A model generated the notes under the pieces. That model made no database searches and was not told where the DNA came from. It was given only the letters and a program-made list of their open reading frames with translations. From Blasia pusilla (lineage: Eukaryota > Marchantiophyta > Marchantiopsida > Blasiales), in the NCBI GenBank assembly GCA_050084515.1, contig CM114272.1, positions 49,104,001 through 49,168,000 on the forward strand: a stretch of 64,000 nt of DNA, written 5' to 3'. The position numbers and the translations under genes are program-made. The stretch's first letter is position 1; every line of letters begins with the position of its first letter. Positions 1 to 10,863 of this stretch are shown in pieces.

Positions 1-382
1 TGGAAATGTGAGAATGGGAGGAGTGGGCAAGAAAAAGTCTTGCAAAGGCTCAACTAAAAGACATTAAGCTATTGAAGACTAAGTTATAATCAAGCCCATT
101 AGACATCCAAACTGCTACATTTCGTACTCATACAAAGTAGAGAAGCTTAATCTTGGTTAGTCAATTAAGTGCGATTATCTTAACTAGGGTTAGTTAATCA
201 TAGTTAGTCTAACTCGAGTCTATGGTTAAGATTAGGGTTCATATTGTTTGTACACATCCTATATAATTGAGAAGGGGATCAGCCTCCACTCATTCTCTCA
301 TTTCAAAATTTTGTTCTCCATGGTGGTGTATGAGTGTGAGAGTCGTTTCTCACTACTTATGCTTCTTTAGTAGTCTTCTAGA
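1..382 (+). mobile_element. Ty1/copia 5' LTR, right part
   Basis: This stretch directly precedes a copia-type primer-binding site and gag relic. It contains a TATA-like CTATATAAT at about 260-267, which would be the LTR promoter. The left end of the LTR is probably outside the window, and I found no matching 3' LTR downstream because the element is cut off by a gypsy copy at 1,735. The LTR assignment rests on position relative to the primer site, not on a repeat pair. Confidence 0.45.
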
Positions 383-394
383 TGTTATCAGAGC
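383..394 (+). other. copia primer-binding site
   Basis: The sequence TGTTATCAGAGC matches the usual plant retrotransposon initiator-Met tRNA primer site TGGTATCAGAGC at 11 of 12 bases. It lies where the 5' LTR should end and about 500 bp before the gag start. Confidence 0.55.
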
Positions 395-900
395 AATAAG
401 AGAACATCAATTGAATTTCTTGGTGTTTGAGGAGAGAAGAGAGGTAAGAGAAGGCAAAATTTCAGTTTGGGAGCAGGAAATTTTGTTCAAAGCTTAGTGG
501 GTGCAGATTTCAGGTGGAGTTGTGACGGTGACAAAACTTTGGAAGAATTTTTTAGGGCTTTCTGGGTCGATTTAGCCATCTGGGTCCACATCATTTAGAT
601 CAATGTCACAAATGCATTTTGGTCACCATATGTAGAGCTTGTTGAGAGCTTTCCAACGCATCCAAAATTGCTTGATTTTGATATTGTGAGCTCTTGCAGT
701 AGTAATTTCTGTGTAGGAAAGTGCAATTAGTGAAAAAAGTTGTGCAGTTTGCTCTCTACAGACCAATTTCGACCAGTTCTTTCATTCAAGTGATCATTTT
801 TGGAAAATTTTAGGTTAATTTTTTGTCTAGGAGTGGTCTATGCTTCAATTGGAGCAGTGGAAATCCTGAAATTACATTTTTGTGAGTAAAATTATTTGTC
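395..900 (+). other. copia untranslated leader
   Basis: This is the stretch between primer site and gag ATG. I see no gene in it. It would be the 5' leader of the copia RNA. Confidence 0.4.
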
Positions 901-1734
901 ATGGAGTCCTCTTCAATAGCAATCACATGCGAGAAGCTAGATAAACATAATTATAATGTCTAGCCATTTTGCATGAATTTTTTTTCTCATGGATCAAGAA
1001 CTATGGGAGCTTGTTACAAGTGATGAGACCAAGCCAAAAGGTGACTCAACAGACTTGAATGTTCACACTTGGAACAAACGTGCAAGGCAAGGAATCCATT
1101 ATATTTCAACAACGATTAGTTTGCCAATGATAGGTCACATTCAAGATGTTGATATTCCCAAGCAGGCATGGCATGCATTGGAAAAGGTGTTACAAACATC
1201 TACAAAGGCCAGAAAGCTTCAATTGAAACAACAATTGAATGAAGTGAGGAAAGTGTCGTAGAGCATCAATGATTATGTTTTGAGTATTAGACATATTGTT
1301 GATCAATTGAATAGCATTGGAGTGACAATAGAAGATGATGATATGATATTGTTCACTCTTCAAGGCCTTCCAGAGGATTACAAGTCCTTAGAGACCTCTA
1401 TCTCTATGAGAGAGAAATATCCAACCTTTCAAGAGTTTGTCCCATTGTTAATCAATGAAGAGATGCGCCTAATAGGCAGCGGTAGCTTGTCTAATCTGCA
1501 AGAGAGTGCACTATTTGCAGGTAATGGATCAAACAGAGGTAGGGGTCGTGGTAGAAGCTTCCATGGTCGTTGTGGATATTAAGCATATGGAGAAAGACGC
1601 ACTCAATATAATGTCACTCAATCAACTACGAATTAGCACCAAACACAATCACAAGGTGGTGATGGTGGAAACCGTTGGGGTCAAGGTCAATAGTAGAGGG
1701 TCCCTGGATCTTGCATTTAGTGTGGGATAAAGGA
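901..1734 (+). pseudogene. Ty1/copia gag, broken
   Basis: The reading frame opens at ATG 901 with MESSSIAITCEKLDKHNYNV, the typical start of copia Gag. It is interrupted by TAG at 961-963, where these proteins have a conserved Trp. A frameshift in the T-run near 980 restores the Gag frame from about 989. The continuing protein shows the copia Gag (UBN2-type) pattern, including the motif LQGLPEDYKSLETSISM. A second in-frame TAG sits at 1,259-1,261. A Gly/Arg-rich stretch follows (to 1,582), then frameshifted sequence that may be the decayed zinc knuckle. The gene ends where a gypsy terminus begins at 1,735. No protease, integrase or RT of this element is present. Confidence 0.7.
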
Positions 1735-2501
1735 TGTCGTGCGCATACACATCGCTACACAACATACATCGCTATCACTAAACACACACACAAACACGCA
1801 CAATCCCATGCTAACTCATGGCATCCAAACAACGAGACAAGAAGTACTAAAATATCTCCAATTAAAGTAAGATCCAATCTCTCTCTACACCATCTCACAC
1901 TATAGCTCTCAAAGATGTGCACTCTCTCTCATGTCAAACCAAACCCACTCTCCTAATGAGAGGCTTGGATTACACTCACAAGGCAAGGGACCATAGCTCT
2001 GCCGCCTCATGCCAAGAGGTTCAACAAAGAGAGAATGAGCTCTCAAGCTCTCTCTCCTTGAGGTATACCCCTCCCCTCTCCCAAGCTCTCTCCATGGTAA
2101 CCTATTCTCCCAAGTCACCTCCTTGGCTCTTGACGTGATGTAGGAGGTCAAGGGACACTTACCAAGAATACAAATTGATCATATACTCAAAATGGTACTT
2201 ATCTAAAATAGTAAGTTCCTCAATATGGCTCCAAATGAGCCGAAACGAAGGGGAAACTTACTCTCTCACGTTTTTTGGGGCCTCAACAGGTCATCCTCGA
2301 CCTAGTGAAAGTGTCCTCCATTACTCACAAAGGCGCTCTACTAGATCTCACCGATCTATCCTAAAAGATGTGACAGTTTTCATGCGCATACACATCGCTA
2401 CACAGCATACGTCGTTATCACCGAACACACACAAACACGCACGATCCCATGCTAACTCATGGCATCCAAACAACGAGACAAGAAGTACTAAAATATCTCC
2501 A
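1735..2501 (-). repeat. compound 3' terminus (A-B-A) of gypsy copy G1
   Basis: On the minus strand, two copies of a 124-126 bp segment (A: 2,378-2,501 and 1,735-1,860) flank a 517 bp segment B. A starts TGGAGATATT and ends GCACGACA, so it has TG...CA ends. A polypurine tract (AATAGGGGGG) lies just upstream of the inner A, as expected before a 3' LTR. The same A-B-A arrangement follows pol in two other copies (19,223-20,003 and 55,945-56,735). A alone follows pol in a fourth (58,044-58,175), and B alone lies upstream of gag at 45,465-45,982. A may be a short LTR and B leader sequence, or A-B or B-A may be the LTR. Confidence 0.7.
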
Positions 2502-2689
2502 ATCACCCCCCTATTGGTGGTTAGGTCCCTCTAACTCCAGATAGCCATCTATCCTTACCTACCATGACATAGATCTCTCAGACGCTAAGAGCAAGAAGGC
2601 CGGATGCTCATGTGTCCCCATCATTAGTCGCCTTCCTATCATCCATATCATAGAAAAAGTCAAAATCGAAACCTACCTTGTATCTCCTC

Positions 2690-3960
2690 TATGTACATCT
2701 AGGACACATCCATCATCCCCGAGGAACCCTAGTGAGAGGTGGCGTCAGACATGCCATATGCCAACATCTCGAGCATTCATCATAGACTAGCATTGTGGCC
2801 GCACCATGGGTAGAACCACACAACATACAATGCAAGCCTACAAGAAGTATTGCTAAGCTCGGATCTACTATACCATTAATGTTAGGAAGGTGACATGACG
2901 CACAATTGCGCACATGGTCCTTCCATACCATACCATTGCATCCCTCTTGCAAGAGAATACCGGATGGCAAAACGTCACGCACTCTTAGTATAGTGCGCCC
3001 TGCAGTCACATCCAACGTCGTCGGTGCCGTCTGCTACAAGTAGACATAATCTCCCTGATGAAACCTCTAGATAGTTGGTCGATAACCACCACCCTGAATA
3101 GTCGCACACCTCAACGTATCTCAATGTTGCGCAATCGTCAAGTTCTCGAACGCCATGGGCATCACTCTCGAAAACAACTCAGCCCTCTGAGAACATGCTC
3201 GCATCCATACATCTGGGTCATCAAGGTCCAACACCTCACCAGCATCTCGACGAATGGCGGCAGGTAAATCTGGCTCTCGGCCATAAAGTAGCAAGTACGG
3301 TGAAAAAGACACTAAGGATGCCTGCTTGCTAAATCTGTATCCCATCGCCAACCAGGGCAACTCGAGGTCCCAATCTCCTAGGTGACCTCTCTGCAAGCCA
3401 TACTTTCATAAACCCCTCTTCACCGTCTGCACAACTCTCTCCGCTAATCCATCCACCTCGGGATGATCTCGCAAAGTCGTGCGATGGTCAATCAGCGCCT
3501 GATCACACAAGGCTTGGAACTCACCGCGAAACTCGGTATCTTGGTCTATCAACACCTTAGCCACTGCACCATAATGACTCAGCACTCTGTCAAGGAAGGC
3601 ATAAGCTACTCCCTCACTCGCTTTGTCAAGCAATGCAACCAACTCAATCCACTTCAAGAAGTGCTCAACCATCACCAACACATAACGACTGTGATACTCC
3701 GTCAAAGGCAAAGGTCGTGAAAAATCCAAACTCCATCTATATCCTAAGACCATGATTGGTAATGGATGCAATTGTGGAGTCAGAGCATTGAACAATGCTT
3801 AGACCCGATCACACACCATGCACCTGGCAACAAACTGCTGAACATCAGTCTGCATGCCTCGCCACCAATACTGAATCTAGAGCAAGCTGTACGTCCGCTT
3901 CACCCCAAAGTGATCCAACTCCTCGTGGGCATGCTGTACTAGTCATGCTCTTTACAAAGG
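2690..3960 (-). pseudogene. Ty3/gypsy integrase with C-terminal PHD finger (G1)
   Basis: Read on the minus strand, the protein begins with an HHCC zinc module (HAHEELDHFGVKRTYS, then CMVCDRV). The integrase core follows, with acidic residues in SLDFSRP, VLIDQDTEF and GLAERVVQ. A long conserved C-terminal region ends in a PHD-type zinc finger: CMLCGS, then MLVYDECSRCWHMACL, then PPLTRVPRG and WMCPRC. PHD fingers read histone H3 tails, so this may guide integration into chosen chromatin. Several in-frame stops and one or two shifts break the gene. The untranslated stretch 2,502-2,690 links it to the terminal repeat. Confidence 0.85.
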
Positions 3961-5560
3961 ATGCGGCACTACGCGTACTCTGACAACCTCCCAAACCCTC
4001 AAAACATGTGTTCTCTCCCAATGGAACAAATGCAGCGCATTTGCCAGGATCCGATCCGCTCTCTAGCACCCACGGTGTGCTGCAACGCCGGTCGAAGGTA
4101 CTCCAAGACTACTCCATCATCATGAATATCTCGGCCATATGTTGTCTCCTCACTGGCCTCAAGATCCAAGGACTCTCCACTAGACCTCGTCATCAAAGTC
4201 TCCACACTCTGGCTCTCCATAGCAAACATGCCTAAATAGGCTAACGCGTGCCATCCTGACACTGACTCCTCATCACTCTCTCCATGCCATTGAGCTCCAG
4301 TTGTATCTTGCTGACTCGGGCATGGGTTACGACTCAACCCATCTGCATCCTGGTTGAGCATCCCTGGTCTATGTACCACCTGAAAATCAAACTCCTGCAA
4401 CAACAGAGCTCATCTCGCAAGCTTCCCTGTAAGCTTGTCGGACTCCATCAACCACTTCAGTGGTTGATGATTAGTGATGATGGTAAAGGGGTTGCCAAAT
4501 AAATAACACCTTAAATGCACGACAGCCCACACTGCAGCCAAGCACTCACCCTCATACAAACTGTACTTTGCCTCTGCAGCGTTGTTCGAGCGGCTAGTGT
4601 AAGCCACCACGAACTCTCTATCCTCATCATCATGCTAGGTGAGCACCGCTCCAAGCCCCAAAATGCTCCAATCTGTGTGCAACTGGAAAGGACGCCCCCT
4701 GATCGGTCTCCTCAAGATGGGCGCGGACGTCAACCTGTCCTTGAGCAACTGGAATGCTCACTCTTGCTCATCCCCCTAGTGCCACTCATGATCCACCTTG
4801 GTCAGCAAGGTCATCGGCTTCGCAATCGAATTGAATCGCTTGACATACGGCCGATAGAAGTTCGCCAATCCCATGAATGCACAAACACGGCTCACATCTG
4901 TAGGGCGTGGAATGCGTGAGATAGCCTCTACCTTTGTTTGTTCAACACCAAGGCCCCCTGGGTATATCGTATGACCCAAGTACTCAATCTGGTCGTAGAA
5001 GAACTTGCACTTGCCTGGATGTAGCTTCAGCCCATGTAATTGCAATCGTCGAATCACCTCCTCTAGATGTTGCTCATGCTCCTCAACCGTGGCGCTAAAG
5101 ACTACGATGTCATCAATATAACACCTAGCAAAATCCAAACGAGCCAAGATCCTATCCATGACCCTTTGAAACTTAGTCGGGGCGTTCTTTAACCCAAATG
5201 GTAAGAACCTCCATTGGTACAAACAATCCTTCCCGTGAGGATCGATGCCCCAAAATGCCGTCCTATGCCTGTCCTCCAATTTGATAGGCAGCTAATGGTA
5301 TCCGGCTCGCAAATCCAATAAACTGAAAACCTTTGCATGACCAATCGCATCAAAGATCTCCTAAGGGGTGGGCATGGCATACCTATCGGACTTCGTCTGC
5401 CGATTGATAGGTCGGTAATCCCCACACATCCGCCTATCCGTCCAGTTGCCATGCACATCCTTCTTGGCGAGCATGACAATGGGAGATGCATACTCCCCAT
5501 GCGACATCTCCACTAGTCCTGCTCCTACCAAGTCCTGGCTCCTACTCTAAATCAGAGCCC
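3961..5560 (-). pseudogene. Ty3/gypsy reverse transcriptase and RNase H (G1)
   Basis: The minus-strand frames give a gypsy RT: MCGDYRPINRQTKSD near 5,430, LPFGLKNAPTKFQRVMDRIL near 5,190, and the catalytic box CYIDDIVVFS near 5,110. RNase H follows (QLHTDWSILGLGAVLT, YEGECLAAVWAV, ITNHQPLKWLMESDKLTGK) to the DADGLSRNP motif near 4,340. The order RT-RNase H-integrase is that of Ty3/gypsy (Metaviridae). Stops and frameshifts separate the blocks. RT sequence and YIDD are well kept, so insertion was probably not very old. Confidence 0.88.
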
Positions 5561-6129
5561 TCTCCATATCATTGTACCTGTAGGGTCGTTGGAAGATCGG
5601 CGTATCACTCGACAACTCAATGTGGATCCTCGGTCCCTTCAACATACCCAAATCCTCCATGCTAAACGCAAAGGAGCTCCTATAACTCCTAAGGGAACTC
5701 ATGTATTCGGCGCCACTCTCCTCCTGTCAACTTAGGGCCCATATCTAGCTCCCAAGTCTCCATCGTGACTACGGTAGGACTCTCCGGCACGGATATCGAT
5801 GGTTGCTATGGTGCAACCTTGTCTCGAACAACAACACTCGACCGCTCTCTTGCAGCCAACTGCAAACTCTGATCTCCTCCACATGTAGTGCCCGGAACCA
5901 TGCTCGATGCTGTGGCTATCATCTCTTGGCGTACCTGCAAAACATCCCAAGAAGTCCAAGGGTGTCTCTCTCGATCTTCCCTGGTATGTCGATCTCCTCG
6001 GGTCTCGCCCCCAGCCACTGCCTCCACCGTCTCGGTAGGCATGGGGCTCACCAACGCAACCACTGTGATCTGTTACGGTCTCATCCGACGCTACTCAGCC
6101 ACTCCCAAGCTGAAGATCCATGTCAAGCA
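5561..6129 (-). other. gypsy pol linker between methyltransferase and RT (G1)
   Basis: This stretch is conserved with 52,445-52,660 of the plus-strand copy G3 but matches no domain I recognise. Frames are broken. It connects the end of the cytosine methyltransferase domain to the start of RT. Confidence 0.5.
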
Positions 6130-7060
6130 GTTCAGGTCCATCGCCTAAACTAGGACATGGCGTCATGATGCCTCTAATAGTGACGGGACTATCGTCACTC
6201 CTAGGGGAAATCCTATTGCCTGCTCTCTCTTGTTAGCGTTGGGCTCCACCAACCTCTGAACTTGGTGATCCCAAACCAAGCCAGGACCGACCTCCTTGTA
6301 TGCATAGGAAGCGGGAAAACTCACAAACGTGGGAAAGGCTGCCCGCGGCCTGCCTACCATGTTGACCACAATCAATGGTGGTTGATCATCGTGCCTCACT
6401 ACCTGTGATCAACGACTTGGATCCACAATGGAATCCACTAACAAATGGGAGGGGCACTCCACTCTCGCATACGCTCTTCGTAATACCGCATGGGGCACAA
6501 AGTTGGTCCACCATAGACGCGGGAAATGGGCTATAGAAGCTACACTCGCCGCATCCAAGAACATTGTTGGGCCGATCTAGGCACGCACCTGATGAGCACT
6601 CGTCACCACTTGTGACCTGGAGTCTCCTAAGATGGGCACATTTTGCAGTATGTAGGCTGGAGAACGAGACTGGTGCTCTTGCAACTACCGTAAGACCCTC
6701 AACATCTCCTAAAACAACCTCGACCGAGTATCAGCCAAACCGCTGCCTCGTCTAGCACTCGATTGGCCTTAACATGGCCAACCAGAAATGACCAAATCAA
6801 TGATCCCTACCAGCTCTAAGTCCTACGCCCCCAACAACGAGATATCCCTCGGTAGGGAACTCTAGTATCCCTATAATGCAGACGCAGACAATAATTCGGG
6901 AAAACATAGGCATAACTGCGCCACATGTCGTAGTGAGATGCGCCTTGCAACATCGTCACTCTCCACATAGAGGTACTATTGTACTCGCACTCCTGCCTGC
7001 AAAACTGCAGCTAACCCGGTGCTAATCCCTCCAAAGAGATCTAACACTCAAATACCCTCC
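6130..7060 (-). pseudogene. C5-cytosine DNA methyltransferase domain inside gypsy pol (G1)
   Basis: Directly after the protease block, the minus strand encodes LDLFGGISTGLAAVL (methyltransferase motif I, AdoMet binding). It continues with YVESDDVARR (motif II), DLVISGWPC (motif IV, catalytic Cys, near 6,775), YILQNVP (motif VI), and HFPRLWWTN (motif VIII region). Near the end come a motif IX-like stretch VEPNANKREQAIGFPLGVT and a motif X-like C-terminus, so the full I-to-X order is present over roughly 310 residues. In-frame stops, including one right after the catalytic Cys, show this copy is dead. Capture of cytosine methyltransferases by LTR retrotransposons is known in some algae and dinoflagellates, and this appears to be the same kind of event in the lineage sampled here. 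Confidence 0.78.
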
Positions 7061-8049
7061 TCCGGGGTACACCACACAATGGGTGTGGTATCCAAGGGTG
7101 TCATTGTAGCACTCCCTGCTACCTCGGGTTCCTCAGACCCATCATGCTCTGGTGCAAACGCCTCGCTCCATGCGGTTTGCACGTGCTCATCTGCCAATCG
7201 TCGAAGCTCCTCAGTCGAGCCCCACAACGGCACCTCTCCTCCACAAAATGATGTAGCTACCATAACACTCCTCTCCATAGAAATTTCAGGAACGGGAGTA
7301 TCCTCTGCATGGATATGTCCCTTAATCAAATCACCGGGCCAAGTGATGGCACTGCTAAATGCTGCTAAGATCGCCATCTCTCCTGGCCGTTGCTCAATCA
7401 CTGCACATGTGAATCGAAAGGGTAATGAGCTAAGCCGCCCATCACCTAACTGCCATCTTGGTTTGTAGGACGCTGACTCTTCCCAGTAGTCCAGGGAAAA
7501 CCCCATCGGGTATAACACTCCTCCCCCAACCAAGACGTCGTAGGACTCTACATCACTCACTATCGCCTTGGCTCGCACCACGGACTCATCTCTAGGATGT
7601 TCCGGGCGAATCCTCACCATGACCTCCTGTCGGGTGATATATTGTGTGGTACTTGCTCCACCCAAGGATGTCTGTATCCGGAATGGACAACGCTCCACAT
7701 CGGCTCTCGTCAAGCCCAATCTTCTGAATGACGCTTTCCCCAACATCAGGGGTTGCGCTCTTGAATCCAACAAGATGCGCTGCGGACTAAAAGCTCTACC
7801 TCCGAGACTCACCAACTGGAAGACCTCTCCTCGATTATCCAACAACACAACACCAAGAGAATCCATGGCACGCTCTATCACGGGTCTAGCGGGCATCTCC
7901 GCCATCCTAGAAACCGCAGCCTGCCATGAATCTGACGTGGACGGCCTGAGCATCTGCTCCAAGGGCAGGTCCATCACCTCCTCTACAATCACCTCTAAAT
8001 GTGATGTAGGAACTCCAACTCCACGCTCACATCGCGTAGCGGCCAGCAA
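7048..8049 (-). pseudogene. gypsy polyprotein fragment with aspartic protease region (G1)
   Basis: An open frame of 333 residues aligns with 49,480-50,460 of copy G3. The retroviral-type protease active site appears as ILLDSRAQPLMLGKASF, whereas G3 has the expected LLDSGAHSLMLGK; the Gly of DSG is Arg here, so this copy is probably inactive. VESYDVLVGGGVLYPMG further on fits the second half of the protease fold. The frame ends with a stop just before methyltransferase motif I. The gag part is missing because the element joins composite element copy I at about 8,050. Confidence 0.75.
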
Positions 8050-8139
8050 AGGGCATTTTCATGAATGTTCAATCCCTGCAACGACGACAATGTGAGAAGG
8101 GAACGAAAATAGCTCAAAAGTCAAAGAAATAAGCTACCT

Positions 8140-8470
8140 GTCGGAACTAGATGGGTTGCAAGGCCAAGGCATCCCATGAACGATTCTGCGACTCGTCGAG
8201 TCCCAACGTGTTGCAACACCCAGGAACCACCTACTGCAACCCGTCCGATTCGACGGGTTGCAAGAACCTTTGGCCAAGTCATCCGAAACCCATCCGGGTC
8301 GAACTATTTGCAGGCCTTGTATACATGCGACTTCCATACTTGTATACGGGTTGCACTAAAATTCTGGATGCAACCCGTCGGTTTCCGATTGGTTGCACAC
8401 TCAGGAAACCCGTGCGTTTCGACGGGTTGCACACTCGGGCAACCTGTTGCATCCGACAAGTTGTTTGGTT
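8140..8470. repeat. palindrome array in transposase intron (copy I)
   Basis: Several inverted repeats of the CAACCCGTC...GACGGGTTG type lie here, for example around 8,237-8,262 and 8,370-8,430. They occupy the intron between the DDE exon and the C-terminal exon, the same place as 21,440-21,965 and 31,830-32,215. Copy I has about one and a half of the 102-bp units that are expanded in copy II. Confidence 0.75.
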
Positions 8471-8577
8471 TTTTCGGTTTGAAATCCCTATAGTTCCCAT
8501 GCTTCTCAACTTGAGCTGCAACTTTTCAAACAATTCTCAGCGTGAGCTTGACAAGACAAAATAGTGAACTCACATGC

Positions 8578-9040
8578 CGCATGAAGTTTCCCCATTGTCT
8601 CATACGTACAGTCCACCAACTCAGCCAAGGGCACTACTCTTTGTACTTCCCCTCAATCGCATGCTTCCTCCACCACCCATGAAGTTCTTCTTGGCATTCC
8701 ATGGCATGTTTCAAGGTTTTGCTGTCCTTACAACGTTGAAGTAGAGTGACATGCTCCGTCCTCTTATTCTCCTTGATGCAAGATTTGGTGTATCGGGTCA
8801 CAGACTGTTGCCAATGGAAAGCATCCGACCTTTCCCTCTCCGGTTGAACCTCTCCACCCAAGAACACTTCCCTAATAGCAATCCACCCAGGTTGTGCATT
8901 GTCCGCCATAAACCCATAAATTTATGGAGGTAGCCTTTTGTTTTCCTTCACCACCTCCAATAAGAGTAACCAGCACATCTTCAAACTGCCAACGTTCTTA
9001 TGCTTTTACTTCATAGACAAATATAGTTTTGAGTCCCTTC
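8578..9040 (-). pseudogene. MULE transposase fragment (DDE region, copy I)
   Basis: The minus strand encodes GFMADNAQPGWIAIREVFLG, then ERSDAFHWQQSVTRYTK and WWRKHAIEGKY. A MRQWG stretch and a GT donor at about 8,573 follow. The pattern GFMAD-x-AQ-x-W-x-A-x-R, FHW-x-QS and RYRQWGGFM is one I recall from Mutator-like transposases of mosses, liverworts and other plants. This copy keeps the Asp in GFMADNA, which is Glu in copies II and III. The upstream half of the exon is deleted: sequence jumps at about 9,040 to the promoter-proximal exon. Confidence 0.65.
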
Positions 9041-9057
9041 TCTGTATTGACCATTTG

Positions 9058-9306
9058 CTAGAGGTAGGAGATCCATACTTTACGGTCTGAAATCACTGGA
9101 TGGACTGTCTCACCTATTATGTCCTCCGTACCATCCACCCTAACATCCTTGGATACAAAGATGGTTCCAATTTGGAGAAGAAATCGAACTGAGAGAAAAT
9201 TTTCATCCATTGCTATGAAATACTCACGAGCTTGCGGTCGAACGATTTCTGATTGAGGAAGGGCCGCTAGATGACTGCCAAAAGTGAGCTTCACATAATT
9301 ATCCAT
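9058..9306 (-). CDS. promoter-proximal exon of the transposase gene (copy I)
   Basis: An open frame of 82 codons starts at ATG 9,306, about 50 bp downstream of a TATA box. It begins MDNYVKLTFGSHLAALPQ and has no domain I recognise. The same exon, with frameshifts, is at 34,055-34,319 in copy III. It is deleted from copy II. Its link to the transposase exons is inferred from order, strand and conservation; I could not define a clean donor site. Confidence 0.5.
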   Translation of the reverse strand: MDNYVKLTFGSHLAALPQSEIVRPQAREYFIAMDENFLSVRFLLQIGTIFVSKDVRVDGTEDIIGETVHPVISDRKVWISYL

Positions 9307-9353
9307 TCCCAGAAGATTCCACCAGGAGGAGACTGGAATGAGAATGAGAATTT

Positions 9354-9364
9354 TTAATTTATAG
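9354..9364 (-). promoter_or_regulatory. TATA box, minus-strand gene (copy I)
   Basis: CTATAAATTAA on the minus strand lies about 50 bp before ATG 9,306. The equivalent CTATAAATTG at 34,411-34,420 in copy III supports it. Confidence 0.6.
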
Positions 9365-9454
9365 GGAATAGGGACTCAGATTCTCCTGACAAAATTTGAC
9401 TCACAAGATGAAGTTTGGTAGGTGAAAATGTCTGACACAATGGATTCAATTCTG

Positions 9455-10470
9455 TTGCAACCTGTCGGAGTCAGGTGGGTTGCAGAATTTACGAATCAGA
9501 GACGTTGGTTGCGAAGCACACATTTCATTTTTTTGGAATCCGTCGGAGTCCGTTGGGTTGGTACCCCCTTCTTGCCGACCAAAGGTCTTTTGAGTCAATT
9601 TTGCTAGCATCAAACACAAGATATCGCTTGCATATGCTAAGGCAACCAATCGTTGGGGACTTTTGCGGGATTGTCCAACTCAGGGTAGATCTTGTGACCC
9701 GTTGGATTGCAATTGGTTGCCTCAGAACTATGCGTTGTCGCATTGTTACCCGAGGGATAGGAAAGCATGCAACCTCTCGATAACCGATGGGTTTCCCTGG
9801 TACCTCGCCTATTAACCCAAGATAAGCAAAGCGTGCAATCCTTTGGCTTTGGACGGGTTGCACGCTTTTGCCTAACCTTGTAACGCTAACATAAAGGAAG
9901 CGTGCAACCCGTCGATCTCCGACGAGTTGCGTGGGTGCCGCGCCTTCTTGCCCGAAGACCGCGAAGGCGCGCAACCTGTCGGCCTCAGACGGGTTGCGCA
10001 ATTGCCTCACCTTGTAACACTTACATTAAGGAAGCATGCAATCTGTCTGTTTCTGACAAGTTGCGTGGTTGCCGCACCTTCTTGCCCAAAGACGGCGGAG
10101 GCGCGCAACCCATCGACCTCAAACGGGTTGTGCGATAAGTCGCCTTGTAACGCTTACATGAAGGAAGCGTGCAACCTGTCGGCCTCCGACGAGTTGCGCG
10201 GGAAGCCCGCCTTGTTATCCCAAGACGAGGGAAGCGTGCAACCCACCGGTCTCCGACGGGTTGCGCGGGTACCTCGCATTCTTGCCCGAAGACGGCGAAG
10301 GTGCGCAACCTTTCGGTCTCCGACGTGTTGTGCGGGTACCTCGCGTTCTTGTCCGAAGACGGCGGATGCGCCCAACCTGTCGGTCTGCGACAAGTTGCCA
10401 CGAGGACGGATGCATTGAACCCTCGGGAAGCATGCAACCCGTCGAAGCCGTCGGGTTGGTGTTTTTCACG
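9455..10470. repeat. 67-bp palindrome array in the divergent promoter (copy I)
   Basis: Between the two divergent genes lies a tandem array of units, each holding one palindrome. Centres fall at about 9,916, 9,984, 10,051, 10,117, 10,184, 10,250, 10,317 and 10,384, so the spacing is 66-68 bp. Arms follow GCAACC(C/T)GTCGG and CCGACGGGTTGC, with centres mostly CCT or TCT. More scattered copies lie at 9,455-9,850 and 10,430-10,460. The arginine-rich open frames seen here on both strands (for example 9,525-10,524) are by-products of the repeat and not genes. Confidence 0.88.
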
Positions 10471-10546
10471 TCCAGACTTCCATAACGGCCGGCACATCGC
10501 CGTCGGAAGAACGATGCGACCCAACGATCAGCCCAACGGTCGAAAA

Positions 10547-10557
10547 GTATAAATAGG
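10547..10557 (+). promoter_or_regulatory. TATA box, plus-strand gene (copy I)
   Basis: GTATAAATAGG lies about 307 bp before ATG 10,864. The identical core is at 35,351-35,361 in copy III, about 240 bp before its ATG. Confidence 0.7.
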
Positions 10558-10639
10558 CGAGGGTTCGCTCATTTCCGGTCTTTCGTTTCGCGATCTCAAT
10601 TGCTCTTCCGCGGAGCAGCTGACCAGATACCAAGAGGCG

Positions 10640-10815
10640 CTTTACATGGTGACTCATCGCGAGACGATTTGAGCGAACGATCGCGAGATGATTCAAGCGA
10701 ACGATCGCGAGACGATTCGAGCTACTCATCAAGGCGACTCATCGCGACATCAGCAAGGCGACTCATCGCGACAACAGCAAGGCAACTCATCGCGACATCA
10801 GCAAGGCGATTCCTT
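10640..10815 (+). repeat. tandem repeats in the 5' leader (copy I)
   Basis: Short tandem units around ACTCATCGCGACATCAGC with a period near 24 bp, plus related GATCGCGAGACGATTC units, fill the presumed 5' leader. Copy III has a related array with a different unit length at 35,440-35,560. Confidence 0.65.
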
Positions 10816-10863
10816 GTGCACAGAGAGCAATTTGCTTGTCCATAGGAGGCATTTTCGGGAACA

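Noticed and set aside
8134-8564. Open frames of up to 137 codons on both strands.
   Set aside because: They are palindrome-array translations within the transposase intron.
9525-10524. Several overlapping open frames of 80-167 codons on both strands, rich in Arg, Pro and Thr (RRSPTGC, NPSETDRL).
   Set aside because: They are translations of the palindrome array in different frames and are not conserved as proteins.
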